Below, piece after piece: positions 7,841 through 16,717 of a DNA stretch of 64,000 nucleotides. The stretch comes from a methanogenic archaeon ISO4-H5. Its GTDB lineage: Archaea > Thermoplasmatota > Thermoplasmata > Methanomassiliicoccales > Methanomethylophilaceae. The stretch covers positions 868,001-932,000 of the forward strand of contig CP014214.1 in assembly GCA_001560915.1 (NCBI GenBank). The letters run 5' to 3'. Position 1 is the stretch's first letter. Each line of letters starts with the position of its first letter. The notes below the pieces were generated by a model that was not told the origin of the DNA, ran no database searches, and worked only from the letters and a program-made list of their open reading frames with translations. Made by a program: the position numbers and the translations under genes.

Positions 7841-8820
7841 CCTTCCTCCCTCATGCGGTCGATGCGGGGGGAGGAGGGAATACCATTCTCCCAAGCCTTC
7901 CTCACATCGAGTTCCATGCCCTCGGGTCCCAGGAGCAGCACCCTGCTGTCCTGTTTGGATTTCAGAATCTTCATGCCCATGAGGTCCCCGAGCCGGGAAG
8001 AGAAGTCGTTCATGAGCTCCCATTCGGGCATGCAGTCTACGGAGAGCCTCTGGCGGGAGCCTCCGACGAACACGTAGCCCTTGGGTTCGATGAGGTCCGG
8101 GTCAGCGATCTTGTCGAGTTTCGCATAACCTTCAGGATCCTTCAGGTTCAGGTTCTTCACCAATGTGTGCCTGACGACCGTCCTGGTCTCCAGCGAGGGG
8201 AACAGCTCGAGGGTCTTCATAAGCCTCTCCCACCCGTCGCTTATCTTGGGCCTGCACGCTTCGAGATAGGTCTTCTTGTCGGGAGCGGCTACGGTTACGT
8301 AAATTTGGCGGGGGAGGGTATCCATCTCGGCCAGTTTCTCGGGATTGGTACCGTTGGTGACCAGGAAGGTGGTCATTCCGCGGGAGTGGCATTCCTTGAA
8401 GAATTCCGAAAGGTAAGGATAGATGGTCGGTTCTCCTGCCAGGGAACAGGCCACCTGATTGGGATGCATGGCCTCCTCGAACTTGGCGAGGTCGCAGTCG
8501 GGATGTCCCTTGAATCCCGAGATGAGTAGCCTTTGCTGGGCGATGAGGTTGTCGAGCATTTCCTTGGGTTCTGCCCAATCGTTGACCTCGAAATCCTTGC
8601 CCATGATCCTCCAGCAGAACGGGCACATGTGGGTGCATTCGTTGATGGAGGGTGTCATCTGCAGGCAGCGGTGGCTCTGGATGCCGTAGAAATCCTGTTT
8701 GTAGCAGTTCCTGCAGTGGACCAGGCTCTCCTTCAGCCATCCGCACAGTTTTACGGCGGAATGGTCCTTGTAGAGGCGGTACTGCTGTTTTATGAGCGTA
8801 GCCTTGTAATTCTCGTCCAT
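7831..8820 (-). CDS. taw1: 4-demethylwyosine synthase Taw1 (TYW1), radical SAM
   Basis: Converts N1-methylguanosine-37 of tRNA-Phe to 4-demethylwyosine using pyruvate and SAM. The radical SAM motif is the CxxxCxxC at residues 62, 66 and 69 (CTHMCPFCWR). The N-terminal cysteines at about 26, 39 and 52 (GIQSHRCLQM) match the second Fe-S cluster of Taw1. Further family motifs are SLAGEPTIYP, TFLVTNGT and a C-terminal SVDCMPEW. Length (329 aa) is normal. It lies eight bases downstream of rfcL on the same strand. Confidence 0.93.
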   Translation of the reverse strand: MDENYKATLIKQQYRLYKDHSAVKLCGWLKESLVHCRNCYKQDFYGIQSHRCLQMTPSINECTHMCPFCWRIMGKDFEVNDWAEPKEMLDNLIAQQRLLISGFKGHPDCDLAKFEEAMHPNQVACSLAGEPTIYPYLSEFFKECHSRGMTTFLVTNGTNPEKLAEMDTLPRQIYVTVAAPDKKTYLEACRPKISDGWERLMKTLELFPSLETRTVVRHTLVKNLNLKDPEGYAKLDKIADPDLIEPKGYVFVGGSRQRLSVDCMPEWELMNDFSSRLGDLMGMKILKSKQDSRVLLLGPEGMELDVRKAWENGIPSSPRIDRMREEGLL

Positions 8821-8828
8821 GTCGACCC

Positions 8829-10310
8829 TCAGAAATCGAAGAGGCTCTTCTGGCGGCGGTCGACGGGTTTAGGTTCTGGTTTGGGCTCCGGGGTTTCCGC
8901 TTTGGGTTCGGGAGCGGGGGCAGGTGCCTCCTTTGGTTTCTCCGCAGGTGTGGGTTCGGCGGCCTTCTTGGAACGGGAGGAGATCTTCTTCTCCTTGGGC
9001 TCGGGCGGATGTGCCAGATCCATCGCCGTCTTGATGCGCTTATCGTCGATCTTGCATCCCATCAGGAATGCGAGTTCGTCCGCTTCGAGATCTGCTTCGC
9101 GGACGAGGGTCACACGGAATCCGACATCGTTGATGCACATGGTCCTGAAGTAGTCCATGGATTCGTTGAGCACTCTGTTAGCTGATGTATGAGTAATGAC
9201 GCAGAGTTTGTCCGCCAGGTCCTTCCTGGTCTGCCTGGAGGAGCGGGAGCGGGACATCTTAGAGAGATAGTTCGGGAAATTCACCCTTGCGAAGCCTGAA
9301 AGGGGCGTCTTCAGGCTGTTCACGATGCCGTCCACCATCATGTCGCTCGCATACTTCCAAAGGCCGTAATACATGCGTTTGCTGACCCTTCCGAGGTGTA
9401 CGTCGGCCTTCGAGAGAGCGTCATACGCTGCTGCGAGATCCGAACGGCTGGCACAGTGTGCGGGGAGGTTCTCGTCGATCCATAATTCAACCGTAGGGGG
9501 ATCGACATCGCATTCCCTCAGGAGCTGACGTGCCTTCTCCGCATCGCGCTTCCTGAGGAGGGCGCCGATGAACTCGTACATGTCGGAACGGGATTCCCTC
9601 TGACCGAGGGCCTTGGCCATCTCGGCGGTGACATCCCCGTATCCGAGAACGAGGGACTGCAGATCCCTGACCGCGGCACGGAGGTCTCCGTCCGCGTTCT
9701 CCGCGATGATGTGGATGGCGTCAGCCTCCACATGGGCATGCTCCTTGGCGCAGATCTTCATGAGGACCTTCTCGATGGAAGCGGTCTGCGGCTTCCTGAA
9801 TGTGATCTGATAGGTCTCGGTCTTGATGGCGGAGCTCTTTTTGGAGAGTCCGTAGAAATCGTTGCAGATGAGAATAACAGGCTGTTTGGAATGGCGGACG
9901 AGATCCATGATGGCGGGCATTGCTCCGCGGTCCGCGTTGCCGTAGAGGCTGTCCGCCTCGTCGAGGACGATGAGCTTCATCCCGCCCTCTTTGGTGCTCT
10001 TGAAGTTTCCGTCGTCGCCGAAGCTGTTGAAGATGGCGGCCCTGCCGGCGATGTTCTCGATGGCGGGACCCGTCCTCTGATCGGATGCATTCATCTCGAC
10101 GATGCCCCAGCCCATATCGCGGGCGAGCGCTTCGGCAGCCGAGGTCTTCCCGATGCCGGGAGTACCTATGAGGACCATGGCGCGGAACTTGGGAATGCCC
10201 TTCTCCCAGGAGAGGGCCCACTGGCGCATGGATTCGGCGGAGGTGGGATTGCCCACTATGTCCTTCAGGCTCTGGGGCCTGTATTTCTCCGTCCAGTCGT
10301 CCGCACTCAT
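8829..10310 (-). CDS. rfcL: replication factor C large subunit (clamp loader)
   Basis: AAA+ subunit of the archaeal clamp loader that places PCNA on primed DNA. The N-terminus WTEKYRPQSLKDIVGN is the RFC box. Walker A is GTPGIGKT (residues 49-56) and Walker B is LIVLDEAD. The lid and collar domains follow, then a low-complexity proline/lysine/glutamate linker. The protein ends in QKSLFDF, a PCNA-interacting PIP box. The 493-residue length is typical. Its start overlaps the stop of the upstream zinc-ribbon gene (ATGA), so the two are cotranscribed. Confidence 0.96.
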   Translation of the reverse strand: MSADDWTEKYRPQSLKDIVGNPTSAESMRQWALSWEKGIPKFRAMVLIGTPGIGKTSAAEALARDMGWGIVEMNASDQRTGPAIENIAGRAAIFNSFGDDGNFKSTKEGGMKLIVLDEADSLYGNADRGAMPAIMDLVRHSKQPVILICNDFYGLSKKSSAIKTETYQITFRKPQTASIEKVLMKICAKEHAHVEADAIHIIAENADGDLRAAVRDLQSLVLGYGDVTAEMAKALGQRESRSDMYEFIGALLRKRDAEKARQLLRECDVDPPTVELWIDENLPAHCASRSDLAAAYDALSKADVHLGRVSKRMYYGLWKYASDMMVDGIVNSLKTPLSGFARVNFPNYLSKMSRSRSSRQTRKDLADKLCVITHTSANRVLNESMDYFRTMCINDVGFRVTLVREADLEADELAFLMGCKIDDKRIKTAMDLAHPPEPKEKKISSRSKKAAEPTPAEKPKEAPAPAPEPKAETPEPKPEPKPVDRRQKSLFDF

Positions 10311-10837
10311 ATGCTGCCTCCCATCAGCTCAGACAGGACCTCCATGGCCTGTTTGAGGTATACGAGCAACCCTATCACCTCAAGGAATATGTAGATTGAC
10401 CCGCCGGAGCCTATCGTGAAGTAGCGCAGATAGATCATAACCGCGGAAATGCACAGGAACATGAGTCCGCGTGAGTACTTCTTCAGTGCAAGGTGGCCCA
10501 ATCCGAAGATGAAGAACGCTCCCGGCAGGAAGGTGATGGCCATGATGAGATAGTCCTTTCCCGTCAGAGGTCTGCGGCGCACCGGTGTGTATTCGAACTC
10601 TCCGATGCGCTTTCCGCATGAGGCACAGAACTTGGCCTCTTCGACATTCATGTGGCCGCAGTAGGGGCATTCGCCCTTCTTAAGGACCAACCTGTTGTTA
10701 TCGCCGACCTGGAAGATCCTCTTGGAACCGCAGCGATAGCAGAAATCCGCTCCCGGTTCGACGGCTTCCCCGCATTCGAGACAGTAGCGTACGCCGTCCT
10801 GCGGTTTGTCTGCGGATACCGGACCGGATTCTCCCAT
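10307..10837 (-). CDS. double zinc-ribbon membrane protein
   Basis: The 176 residues begin with two zinc ribbons, CLECG...CYRCG and CPYCG...CASCGKRIGE. After residue 95 come membrane segments (LIMAITFLPGAFFIFGLG, LMFLCISAVMIYL, IYIFLEVIGLLVYL). The architecture resembles DUF5683/zinc-ribbon TM2-like proteins of unknown role. The gene overlaps rfcL by four bases. A longer minus-strand frame runs up to 11695, but it is only the shadow of the permease gene. Confidence 0.75.
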   Translation of the reverse strand: MGESGPVSADKPQDGVRYCLECGEAVEPGADFCYRCGSKRIFQVGDNNRLVLKKGECPYCGHMNVEEAKFCASCGKRIGEFEYTPVRRRPLTGKDYLIMAITFLPGAFFIFGLGHLALKKYSRGLMFLCISAVMIYLRYFTIGSGGSIYIFLEVIGLLVYLKQAMEVLSELMGGSI

Positions 10838-10903
10838 GTTCGGGTCATCAGGCTTCGCCGATATAACCTGTTGTTCACAAAGAGAGTTATTGAAGAAAAG
10901 GTA

Positions 10904-10943
10904 CCGCGGGGGAATTCCCCGCGGGGTGCCGGCAGAGCCGGCG
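10904..10943 (-). terminator. two consecutive hairpins downstream of the APC permease
   Basis: On the minus strand, just after the permease stop, gccggc-aga-gccggc (10928-10942) is followed by an eight-pair stem ccgcgggg/ccccgcgg (10904-10924) and then a tccttttctt-like pyrimidine run. This fits a strong transcript end between the permease and the zinc-ribbon/rfcL operon. Confidence 0.55.
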
Positions 10944-10953
10944 GTGTAAAGTT

Positions 10954-12903
10954 TCACTCCTTGGTTGCGGAGAGCTTGCCGAGCTTCACGTTGTGTCCGT
11001 AGATACCCATGGTCTGAAGGACTGCGAAGATGACGGCGATGATGGAACCGGCGAGGCTGACCTTGGCTCCGAGTCCGAGGACGACTGCTCCTCCGAAGAT
11101 ATCCCAGGTGAGGAACACTGCGGAGAGGACGAGTGCGACGACGGAGAGGACCAGGCAGACGATGGTGAGTGCCTTGGATCCCTCGGGCTTGAGGAAGTTG
11201 AGTGCCTCGACGGCAAGGACGAGGAATCCGACGATCATCACGATGAGGGGGATGAACTGGAAGATTCCGTCTGCCCAGCTGGCGCTGAAGAGGGAGAATC
11301 CCCTGACGAAGGGCATTCCGTCGACCCATCCGCAGACTCCTGCGCAGAAGACGAGGATTGCACCGACGATGGCGAAGGCGCTCATGAGCTTGGGCTGGGG
11401 GTTGGCCTCCTTCTCGAAGTGGACTCCGGGGGTGACCTCGGGGTGCATCTGGCAGTTCCACCACTGGATGAAGATCCAGGCGGGGACGTACAGGAGGGTG
11501 GCTCCGATTCCGATGATGCAGTATCCGAATCCCATGTACTCGTATACATAGTACAGAAGTCCGGGGATCATGAAGAAGAACTCGAAGATCGCCATGAAGT
11601 AAGCTCCGGGCAATGCCCATTTGGGTGCCCTGTAGACCCTCTCGACATCCTTGAAGCGGGGGTCGTGCCTGCTCTTGATGAATGCGAGCATGCACATTCC
11701 GAGAGCGATGGCGAATCCGAGTGCGGATACGGCGAGGATCTGGGAGGCGGTGATGCCTGCGAGGATGATGACGAAACCGATGAAGGCCTCGAACAGCATG
11801 GCGTAGATGGGCACACCGTACTTGTTGGTAAGGGAGAACATGTAGGGGAAGTTTCCTTCCTTTGCCATAATCTGGATGGTCCTGGCGGTTCCGAGGAAAG
11901 CGGTCTGGATGATCATGACCATTCCTGCGATGAGGAGGACCACTGCAATGGCACCTGCTGCCTGTCCGAAGTCAGCTTCGGAGACGGGAATCAGGGTGGC
12001 AGCTCCAGCTTCGTAAATCTTGTCAATTCCGAGTGCTCCGTACATGCAGAACGCGATAACGAAGTACATGAACAGACACATCAGTCCGCAGGCGATGAGT
12101 GCCTTGGGGACATCCCTGGAGGGCTCCTTGTATTCTGCTCCGTAGGTTGCTGCGGATTCCCATCCGACAGCACTCCACTGTGCGACAGTGAAGCATCCGA
12201 GAATCATCAGGATGTTGTTACCGTTCCAGACCCATGCATCGCTGTGGGTGCTGTCGCTGAATACATGATCCATAGGCAGCAGTTCTTTGGTGATGATATC
12301 GAGGTGGAAGGTTCCGTTGAAGAGAGGAACGATACAGATGACCAGGATAGGGATGATGGTGACTGCGGCGAGGATCAGCTGGATCTTCGCACCGCCCTCG
12401 AGTCCCTTCCTTCCAGAAATGATGATGAACAGATAGATGAGGAAACCGAGTGCGAGGTAGTACAGTGTGGCAGTAAAGCCGGTAAGGTTCAGACCGAAGT
12501 AATCGTTGATGTAGACACCGGTCATGATGGTGAAGATCGGGATGACAGGTACCCAGGTTGCGAAATATGCCCAGGCTCCCAGCGAACCGATCAGACGTCC
12601 TTTGTTGACTTTCTTTCCTGCGTATTTCTCATCATCCTTGTAGACATACTGAATCGAACCGCCGATTCCGGCGACACCGAAGGTTGCGCACATCTCTCCG
12701 AGGGGGATGTTGAGAAGGAAACCGGAAAGGACTGACAATACCCAAATGATGATGCTCATCGACCAGAGGGTTACCGACAGATCGCACAGCGAGGGTACGA
12801 TGAGAATCGGGATACCCATGGCGATGATGAGTCCCTGTTTCCAGTCGATGCTTCTGACCAACTCGTTGGTCACACCGGCTGTCGTGTTTGCTTCTTCTGA
12901 CAT
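10954..12903 (-). CDS. APC superfamily amino acid/amine permease
   Basis: A 649-residue integral membrane protein with at least 12 hydrophobic helices. APC-type features include the early glycine-rich unwound helix (GIPILIVPSLCDLS...), GWESAATYGAEYKEPSRDVPKAL around residue 250 (helix 6/loop consensus for amino acid permeases) and SALGFAIALGMC. The C-terminal third adds three or more extra helices beyond the 12-helix core. The substrate is unknown; amino acids or methylamines are possible in this lineage. The ATG at 12903 has GAGGT upstream. A TATA-like element lies at 12970-12984. Confidence 0.85.
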   Translation of the reverse strand: MSEEANTTAGVTNELVRSIDWKQGLIIAMGIPILIVPSLCDLSVTLWSMSIIIWVLSVLSGFLLNIPLGEMCATFGVAGIGGSIQYVYKDDEKYAGKKVNKGRLIGSLGAWAYFATWVPVIPIFTIMTGVYINDYFGLNLTGFTATLYYLALGFLIYLFIIISGRKGLEGGAKIQLILAAVTIIPILVICIVPLFNGTFHLDIITKELLPMDHVFSDSTHSDAWVWNGNNILMILGCFTVAQWSAVGWESAATYGAEYKEPSRDVPKALIACGLMCLFMYFVIAFCMYGALGIDKIYEAGAATLIPVSEADFGQAAGAIAVVLLIAGMVMIIQTAFLGTARTIQIMAKEGNFPYMFSLTNKYGVPIYAMLFEAFIGFVIILAGITASQILAVSALGFAIALGMCMLAFIKSRHDPRFKDVERVYRAPKWALPGAYFMAIFEFFFMIPGLLYYVYEYMGFGYCIIGIGATLLYVPAWIFIQWWNCQMHPEVTPGVHFEKEANPQPKLMSAFAIVGAILVFCAGVCGWVDGMPFVRGFSLFSASWADGIFQFIPLIVMIVGFLVLAVEALNFLKPEGSKALTIVCLVLSVVALVLSAVFLTWDIFGGAVVLGLGAKVSLAGSIIAVIFAVLQTMGIYGHNVKLGKLSATKE

Positions 12904-13205
12904 GTTGAACTACCTCATGAGGGACCATATGTAAACATATAGGTCACTCGAGTAGTTGCTCTATTTCGGGGTATAATATATAGCATTTGTAGAAAGCTTT
13001 ATAATGAAGTCTGATTCAATAGCAAATTAATACAGTTATTTTATTGTCCTCGTATATATTTTTATTGTCTTCGACATCATTTTTGTCGGTTACGCATCTG
13101 TCGATTCTTTATAAATCATGAATGTTAAATACCTGGTAGCTGGCACTCAATTAAACGGGTATTGTCCAGCCGAGTATGATTTATATATAACAGGCAAAAT
13201 GCGCC
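12904..13205. other. AT-rich intergenic region with the permease promoter
   Basis: No gene is seen in these 302 bases. On the minus strand the stretch at 12970-12984 reads gctatatattatac-like, a good TATA box for the permease with a leader of about 45 nt. The remainder (13000-13200) is AT-rich with several more TATA-like runs and no open frame of note. Confidence 0.5.
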
Positions 13206-13505
13206 TCATTCGCTGTTCGCTGAGAGGTTCTTCTTGAGTCCATTGAGGATGCGTGCAAGTTCGTTAGCATCCTTTGCTTGAAGCGGGATGCAGGAGGCGA
13301 TTTCGCGCGGAATGTTCACTGCTTTGTCCCTGAGGGCAAGGCCCTCTTCCATGACTGATGCGACGAGGATCCTCTCGTCGTTATCGTCGCGTCTGCGGAC
13401 GATGTACCCCTTCTCCTCGAGCTTTTTGAGGAGAGGGGTCAGGGTGCCGGAATCGAGACAGAGTATCTCGCCGATGTCCTTCACGGACATCGAACGGTGA
13501 ACCGC
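13206..13505 (-). pseudogene. MarR/OhrR-type regulator, N-terminally truncated
   Basis: From the ATG at 13490 the protein reads MSVKDIGEILCLDSGTLTPL then LLKKLEEKGYIVRRRDDNDER. This is the recognition helix and wing of the MarR/OhrR family, followed by the C-terminal dimerisation helix. The usual N-terminal 45-50 residues, including the peroxide-sensing cysteine of OhrR, are missing and no homologous sequence precedes them. It lies directly downstream of the ABC ATPase on the same strand. It is probably a broken repressor, although a short protein could still be made. Confidence 0.6.
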
Positions 13506-13545
13506 ACTCTTCGGCAACCAGCCGTTAAAACTGCGTGCCTGGCAC

Positions 13546-14337
13546 TCAGACCATATGCATGCGGTAGATGCCGTCGGTGCTCTCGACCACGATGTTCTCC
13601 CCGTAAAGGGCGGACACGTCCTTATCATTGAGCAGCTCTGACTTCTTTCCGTCTGCGTAGATCTTTCCGTCGCGTATCATGACCACGCGGTCGATCTTCT
13701 TGGGGATGTCGGTAAGCTCGTGGGTGATCATGATGATGCATACACCGCTGTCGATGAGGATGTCGAACATCCTTCTGAACTTGGACTTCATGACGATGTC
13801 GAGACCGGTCATGGGCTCGTCGAGGACCAGGACCTTGGGATTGGTGACAAGGGCGCGTGCGATGAGGGTCCTTCTCATCTCTCCGAGCGAGAGACAGTCG
13901 ATCTCACGGGTAAGGAGGTTCTCGATTCCCATTTCCTCGGCGCGGAGGCGGATGAGCTCTTCCATGGGCTCGGTGACGGTCCTGTCGCGGAAGATATCGA
14001 GGCTGCCGAAGAAACCGGAGCCGATCACCTCGCGGACGGTGGTGGTGGAAGAGAACTTGGTCTGCAGGTCCATGGAGACAACCCCCATCATATCCCTGAG
14101 CTTGAAGATGTTCCACTTATCCTGACCGAATAACCTGATGTAGTGTTCGCACTCGTCGTCTTCATAAGGGTATACGTCGCCCCTCAGAAGTTTCAAGAGG
14201 GTGGTCTTGCCGGATCCGTTGAGACCGATGATGGCCACGTTCTCTCCTGCATCGATATTGAGGGAAACGCGGTCCAGAATCCTGCGTCCCTCGCGGACGA
14301 CGGAAACGTTCTTGAGTTCGAGTGCTTTGTCTGACAT
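13546..14337 (-). CDS. ABC transporter ATP-binding protein (stand-alone)
   Basis: A 263-residue nucleotide-binding domain. Walker A is GLNGSGKT (residues 38-45). The signature is SLGEMRRTLIARAL, a degenerate LSGGQ. Walker B is VLVLDEPMTGLD and the switch histidine is in MITHEL. The closest look is to iron-chelate/ModF-like cytosolic ABC proteins. No permease partner is adjacent, so transport is not certain. A perfect-arm palindrome and a TATA-like run lie upstream, and a truncated MarR regulator follows. Confidence 0.85.
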   Translation of the reverse strand: MSDKALELKNVSVVREGRRILDRVSLNIDAGENVAIIGLNGSGKTTLLKLLRGDVYPYEDDECEHYIRLFGQDKWNIFKLRDMMGVVSMDLQTKFSSTTTVREVIGSGFFGSLDIFRDRTVTEPMEELIRLRAEEMGIENLLTREIDCLSLGEMRRTLIARALVTNPKVLVLDEPMTGLDIVMKSKFRRMFDILIDSGVCIIMITHELTDIPKKIDRVVMIRDGKIYADGKKSELLNDKDVSALYGENIVVESTDGIYRMHMV

Positions 14338-14385
14338 CTGCGTCCGAATCTGCTTCTCAAATTTATTTATTTAGTAAACAGGAGT

Positions 14386-14422
14386 GTAAGACAATGGCTT
14401 ACGCCGTAGGACAATGTCTTAC
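14386..14422 (-). promoter_or_regulatory. inverted repeat upstream of the ABC ATPase promoter
   Basis: gtaagaca (14386-14393) and tgtcttac (14415-14422) are perfect 8-base arms. Inside lie a second gtaag/cttac pair and a related half-site, cgtaggacaatg. It is placed immediately upstream of an AT-rich TATA-like run (14360-14376), the usual place for an archaeal activator or repressor site. The truncated MarR-type gene at the end of this unit is a candidate former binder. Confidence 0.5.
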
Positions 14423-14515
14423 GATTTCCGATGTCTGGGTATGTGCCGGTAACGAAGATTCGAAGATAACCTCAAAAAGCAATAGTTTTAATTGTTGCTA
14501 GCAATACACGTTGAT

Positions 14516-14820
14516 GTTAGGCTTGGCCGGGGAGCTTGGCGTGCCCTACACCTGCAAACGTCATAGCAGGGGTGACAGTGGGGGGCGGCAGAGCTGAAAC
14601 GGCGGGCCCGCGTAGCGACAATGAGACTTTGTCCTGTAGAGTCGGAGTATGCCGAGCGTTGTTCCGGAGGGAGCATCGGGCGGCACCAATCGGGGGGAAC
14701 GGGTCAGGCCCTGACGGGAGCAGCCTTACCTTGAACTACTGACGTTTATGGGTTAGCAGGGTTGAGGAGCGATGCGGTAAACCCGTTTGCGGATGCGATG
14801 TCCACCTTCATGTGCCTAAC
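14516..14820 (+). ncRNA. signal recognition particle (7S/SRP) RNA
   Basis: About 305 nt. The terminal helix is formed by gttaggc (14516-14522) and gcctaac (14814-14820), as in archaeal SRP RNA. The Alu region is GC-rich at both ends. The S-domain helix-8 motif is seen as gggtcaggcc ctgacgggagcagcc around 14701-14725, the conserved SRP54-binding internal loop. An AT-rich promoter-like stretch (ttttaatt) lies about 30 bases upstream. The exact ends are inferred from the terminal pairing. Confidence 0.92.
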
Positions 14821-14829
14821 ACTTTTGGA

Positions 14830-15324
14830 TCACATCAGGAACTGCTTGCCGTCCTGCACGATCTGTATGACCGGCGTGACCGAGGGGTTGACGTCGAACA
14901 CTTTCCAGAACTTCAGGGGGTTGAAGCTCTCGTTCTTCTGCACGATCTCCAGGGTATGCATGGCGGTATCGGTGACCACGTTCACACTGGCTCCGCATCC
15001 GAACTGTCCGAGGGTCTTGCCGTCCCATTTCACAATGAAGCAGCCGAACTTCGATTTGGTGGGGATGGGCATGTCCGGGAGACGGACTTGAACTGTGGTC
15101 TCGTTGGCGGCGCGCATGTATCCCCCGTAATTTCCTGCGGATTCGGTGTACACTGTGCCGCGGGAGTCCGATGCCGTGGCCGGAGCGGAGACCGAGGGGT
15201 CGTCGGCACCCGTGACCTGGATGGTGACCCTGAGCTTCTTGCCGCAGCCGACGCAGAAGATGAACTCTCTGTCCCCCATGTACTCGAACTGTTTGCCGCA
15301 ATAAGGACAGGTGATACCCAACAT
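14830..15324 (-). CDS. zinc-ribbon protein (164 aa), unknown function
   Basis: It begins [20 protein letters not shown] and continues [13 protein letters not shown], a rubredoxin-like CxxC...CxxC zinc ribbon. After a serine/threonine/alanine-rich linker comes a beta-rich C-terminal half ([22 protein letters not shown]) that I do not recognise. The start at 15324 is 21-28 bases from a TATA box (ttataaaa) and has no ribosome binding site, so a leaderless message is likely. The gene is divergent from the DUF2130 gene and ends ten bases from the SRP RNA. Confidence 0.7.
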   Translation of the reverse strand: MLGITCPYCGKQFEYMGDREFIFCVGCGKKLRVTIQVTGADDPSVSAPATASDSRGTVYTESAGNYGGYMRAANETTVQVRLPDMPIPTKSKFGCFIVKWDGKTLGQFGCGASVNVVTDTAMHTLEIVQKNESFNPLKFWKVFDVNPSVTPVIQIVQDGKQFLM

Positions 15325-15344
15325 AACGGGGATATTGCGGTCCC

Positions 15345-15372
15345 GTTTTATAACAACCTGGTTTCTATATAT
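15345..15372. promoter_or_regulatory. divergent TATA boxes
   Basis: The minus-strand TATA ttataaaa lies at 15345-15352 for the zinc-ribbon gene, and the plus-strand ctatatatc lies at 15364-15372 for the DUF2130 gene. The two transcripts therefore start within about 70 bases of each other. Confidence 0.5.
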
Positions 15373-15418
15373 CGAGAAAATGATTCCCGTACAGTCATCA
15401 ACAATCAGGAGAGGTATC

Positions 15419-16717
15419 ATGGAAGAGATTGTCTGTCCCCACTGCAAGAAAGTGTTCACAATTGACGAGATGAACTACGAGAACATCGTCAAACAGGTCC
15501 GCGACAAGGAGTTCTACAAGGCGCTCAACGAGCGTCAGGAGCTCATGAACGAGGACAAGGAGAAGGCGGTGAACATCGCCAAGCTGGAGGCCTCGAAGGA
15601 TCTGAAGGAGGTCATCTCCGAGAGGGAGATGGAGATCGAGAGGCTGAAGGCGATGCTCCAGGACGCGGAGTCCCAGAAGAAGCTCGCTATCCAGGAGACC
15701 ATCTCCGAGAAGGACCGGGAGATCGGCGAGCTCACCCGCAAGATAGCGCAGTTCGATTCCGAAAAGAAGCTTGCCGTCACGGAAGCAGTTTCTGAGAAAG
15801 AAAAAGAGATTACCCAGAAGAATGAAACTATCGCAAATCTCAACGCAACTATTGAGATCAACCAAGCTAAAAACGATTCGGAGAAACAATCCTTACAGGA
15901 TCAATTCAGAAGGGATATGGAGGCCAAGGACAGGGAAGTGGAGTTCTACAAGGACTACAAGGCCCGCCAGTCCACCAAGATGATCGGCGAGTCTCTGGAG
16001 AGGTTCTGCGAGGAGGAGTTCAACAAGCTGAGAGCCACAGGATTCCAGAATGCCTATTTCGAAAAGGACAATGATGCCCGCACCGGATCCAAGGGCGACT
16101 TCATCTTCAGGGAGCTCGACGATGATGGTACCGAGGTAGTCAGCATCATGTTCGAGATGAAGAACGAGGCCGACACCACGGCTTCCAAGCACAAGAACGA
16201 GGACTTCTTCAAGGAGCTGGACAAGGATAGGAACGAGAAGAGCTGCGAATACGCGGTGTTGGTGACTATGCTCGAGCCTGACAGCGAGTACTACAACACC
16301 GGAATCGTCGACGTGTCATACAAGTACGACAAGATGTACGTCATCCGTCCGCAGTTCTTCATCCCCATGATCACCCTCATCAGGAACGCCTCCCGCAAGT
16401 CGCTCGATTACCGCAGAGAGCTCGCCATGGTGAAGTCCCAGAACATCGATATCACCAACTTCGAGAACCAGATGAACGAGTTCAAGGAGAAGTTCGGGAA
16501 CAATTACCGTCTCGCCAACGAGAGGTTCATGAAGGCCATCGAGGAGATCGACAAGACCATCGACCATCTCCAGAAGACCAAGGACAACCTGCTCGCTTCG
16601 GACAGGAACCTGAGGCTCGCCAACGACAAGGCCCAGGACCTCACAATTAAGAAGCTGACCAAGAACAATCCTACGATGGCCAGGAAGTTCGAGGAAGCAC
16701 GTCAGAATCAGGAATGA
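15419..16717 (+). CDS. DUF2130 coiled-coil protein with C-terminal nuclease-like domain
   Basis: 432 residues. It starts with a CPHCKKVF half ribbon, then about 170 residues of heptad-rich coiled coil (repeated [10 protein letters not shown]-type segments), then the DUF2130 domain: [45 protein letters not shown] and later YAVLVTMLE. The family is related to PD-(D/E)XK nucleases; GDF...E-K residues could be the active site. Its role is unknown. The ATG at 15419 has AGGAGAGG upstream. The end overlaps the convergent antiporter by ten bases. Confidence 0.85.
   Translation: MEEIVCPHCKKVFTIDEMNYENIVKQVRDKEFYKALNERQELMNEDKEKAVNIAKLEASKDLKEVISEREMEIERLKAMLQDAESQKKLAIQETISEKDREIGELTRKIAQFDSEKKLAVTEAVSEKEKEITQKNETIANLNATIEINQAKNDSEKQSLQDQFRRDMEAKDREVEFYKDYKARQSTKMIGESLERFCEEEFNKLRATGFQNAYFEKDNDARTGSKGDFIFRELDDDGTEVVSIMFEMKNEADTTASKHKNEDFFKELDKDRNEKSCEYAVLVTMLEPDSEYYNTGIVDVSYKYDKMYVIRPQFFIPMITLIRNASRKSLDYRRELAMVKSQNIDITNFENQMNEFKEKFGNNYRLANERFMKAIEEIDKTIDHLQKTKDNLLASDRNLRLANDKAQDLTIKKLTKNNPTMARKFEEARQNQE

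Noticed and set aside
10993-12735. A 580-codon open frame on the plus strand with very acidic sequence
   Set aside because: It is exactly antisense to the APC permease, whose codon bias leaves that frame open. The composition (Asp, Glu, Gly, His runs) is that of an antisense shadow and no family motif is present.
13546-13628. Full-length 140-codon MarR protein starting at 13628
   Set aside because: The first 46 codons are antisense or overlapping sequence of the ABC ATPase end and show no MarR similarity; family-like sequence starts only at the ATG at 13490.
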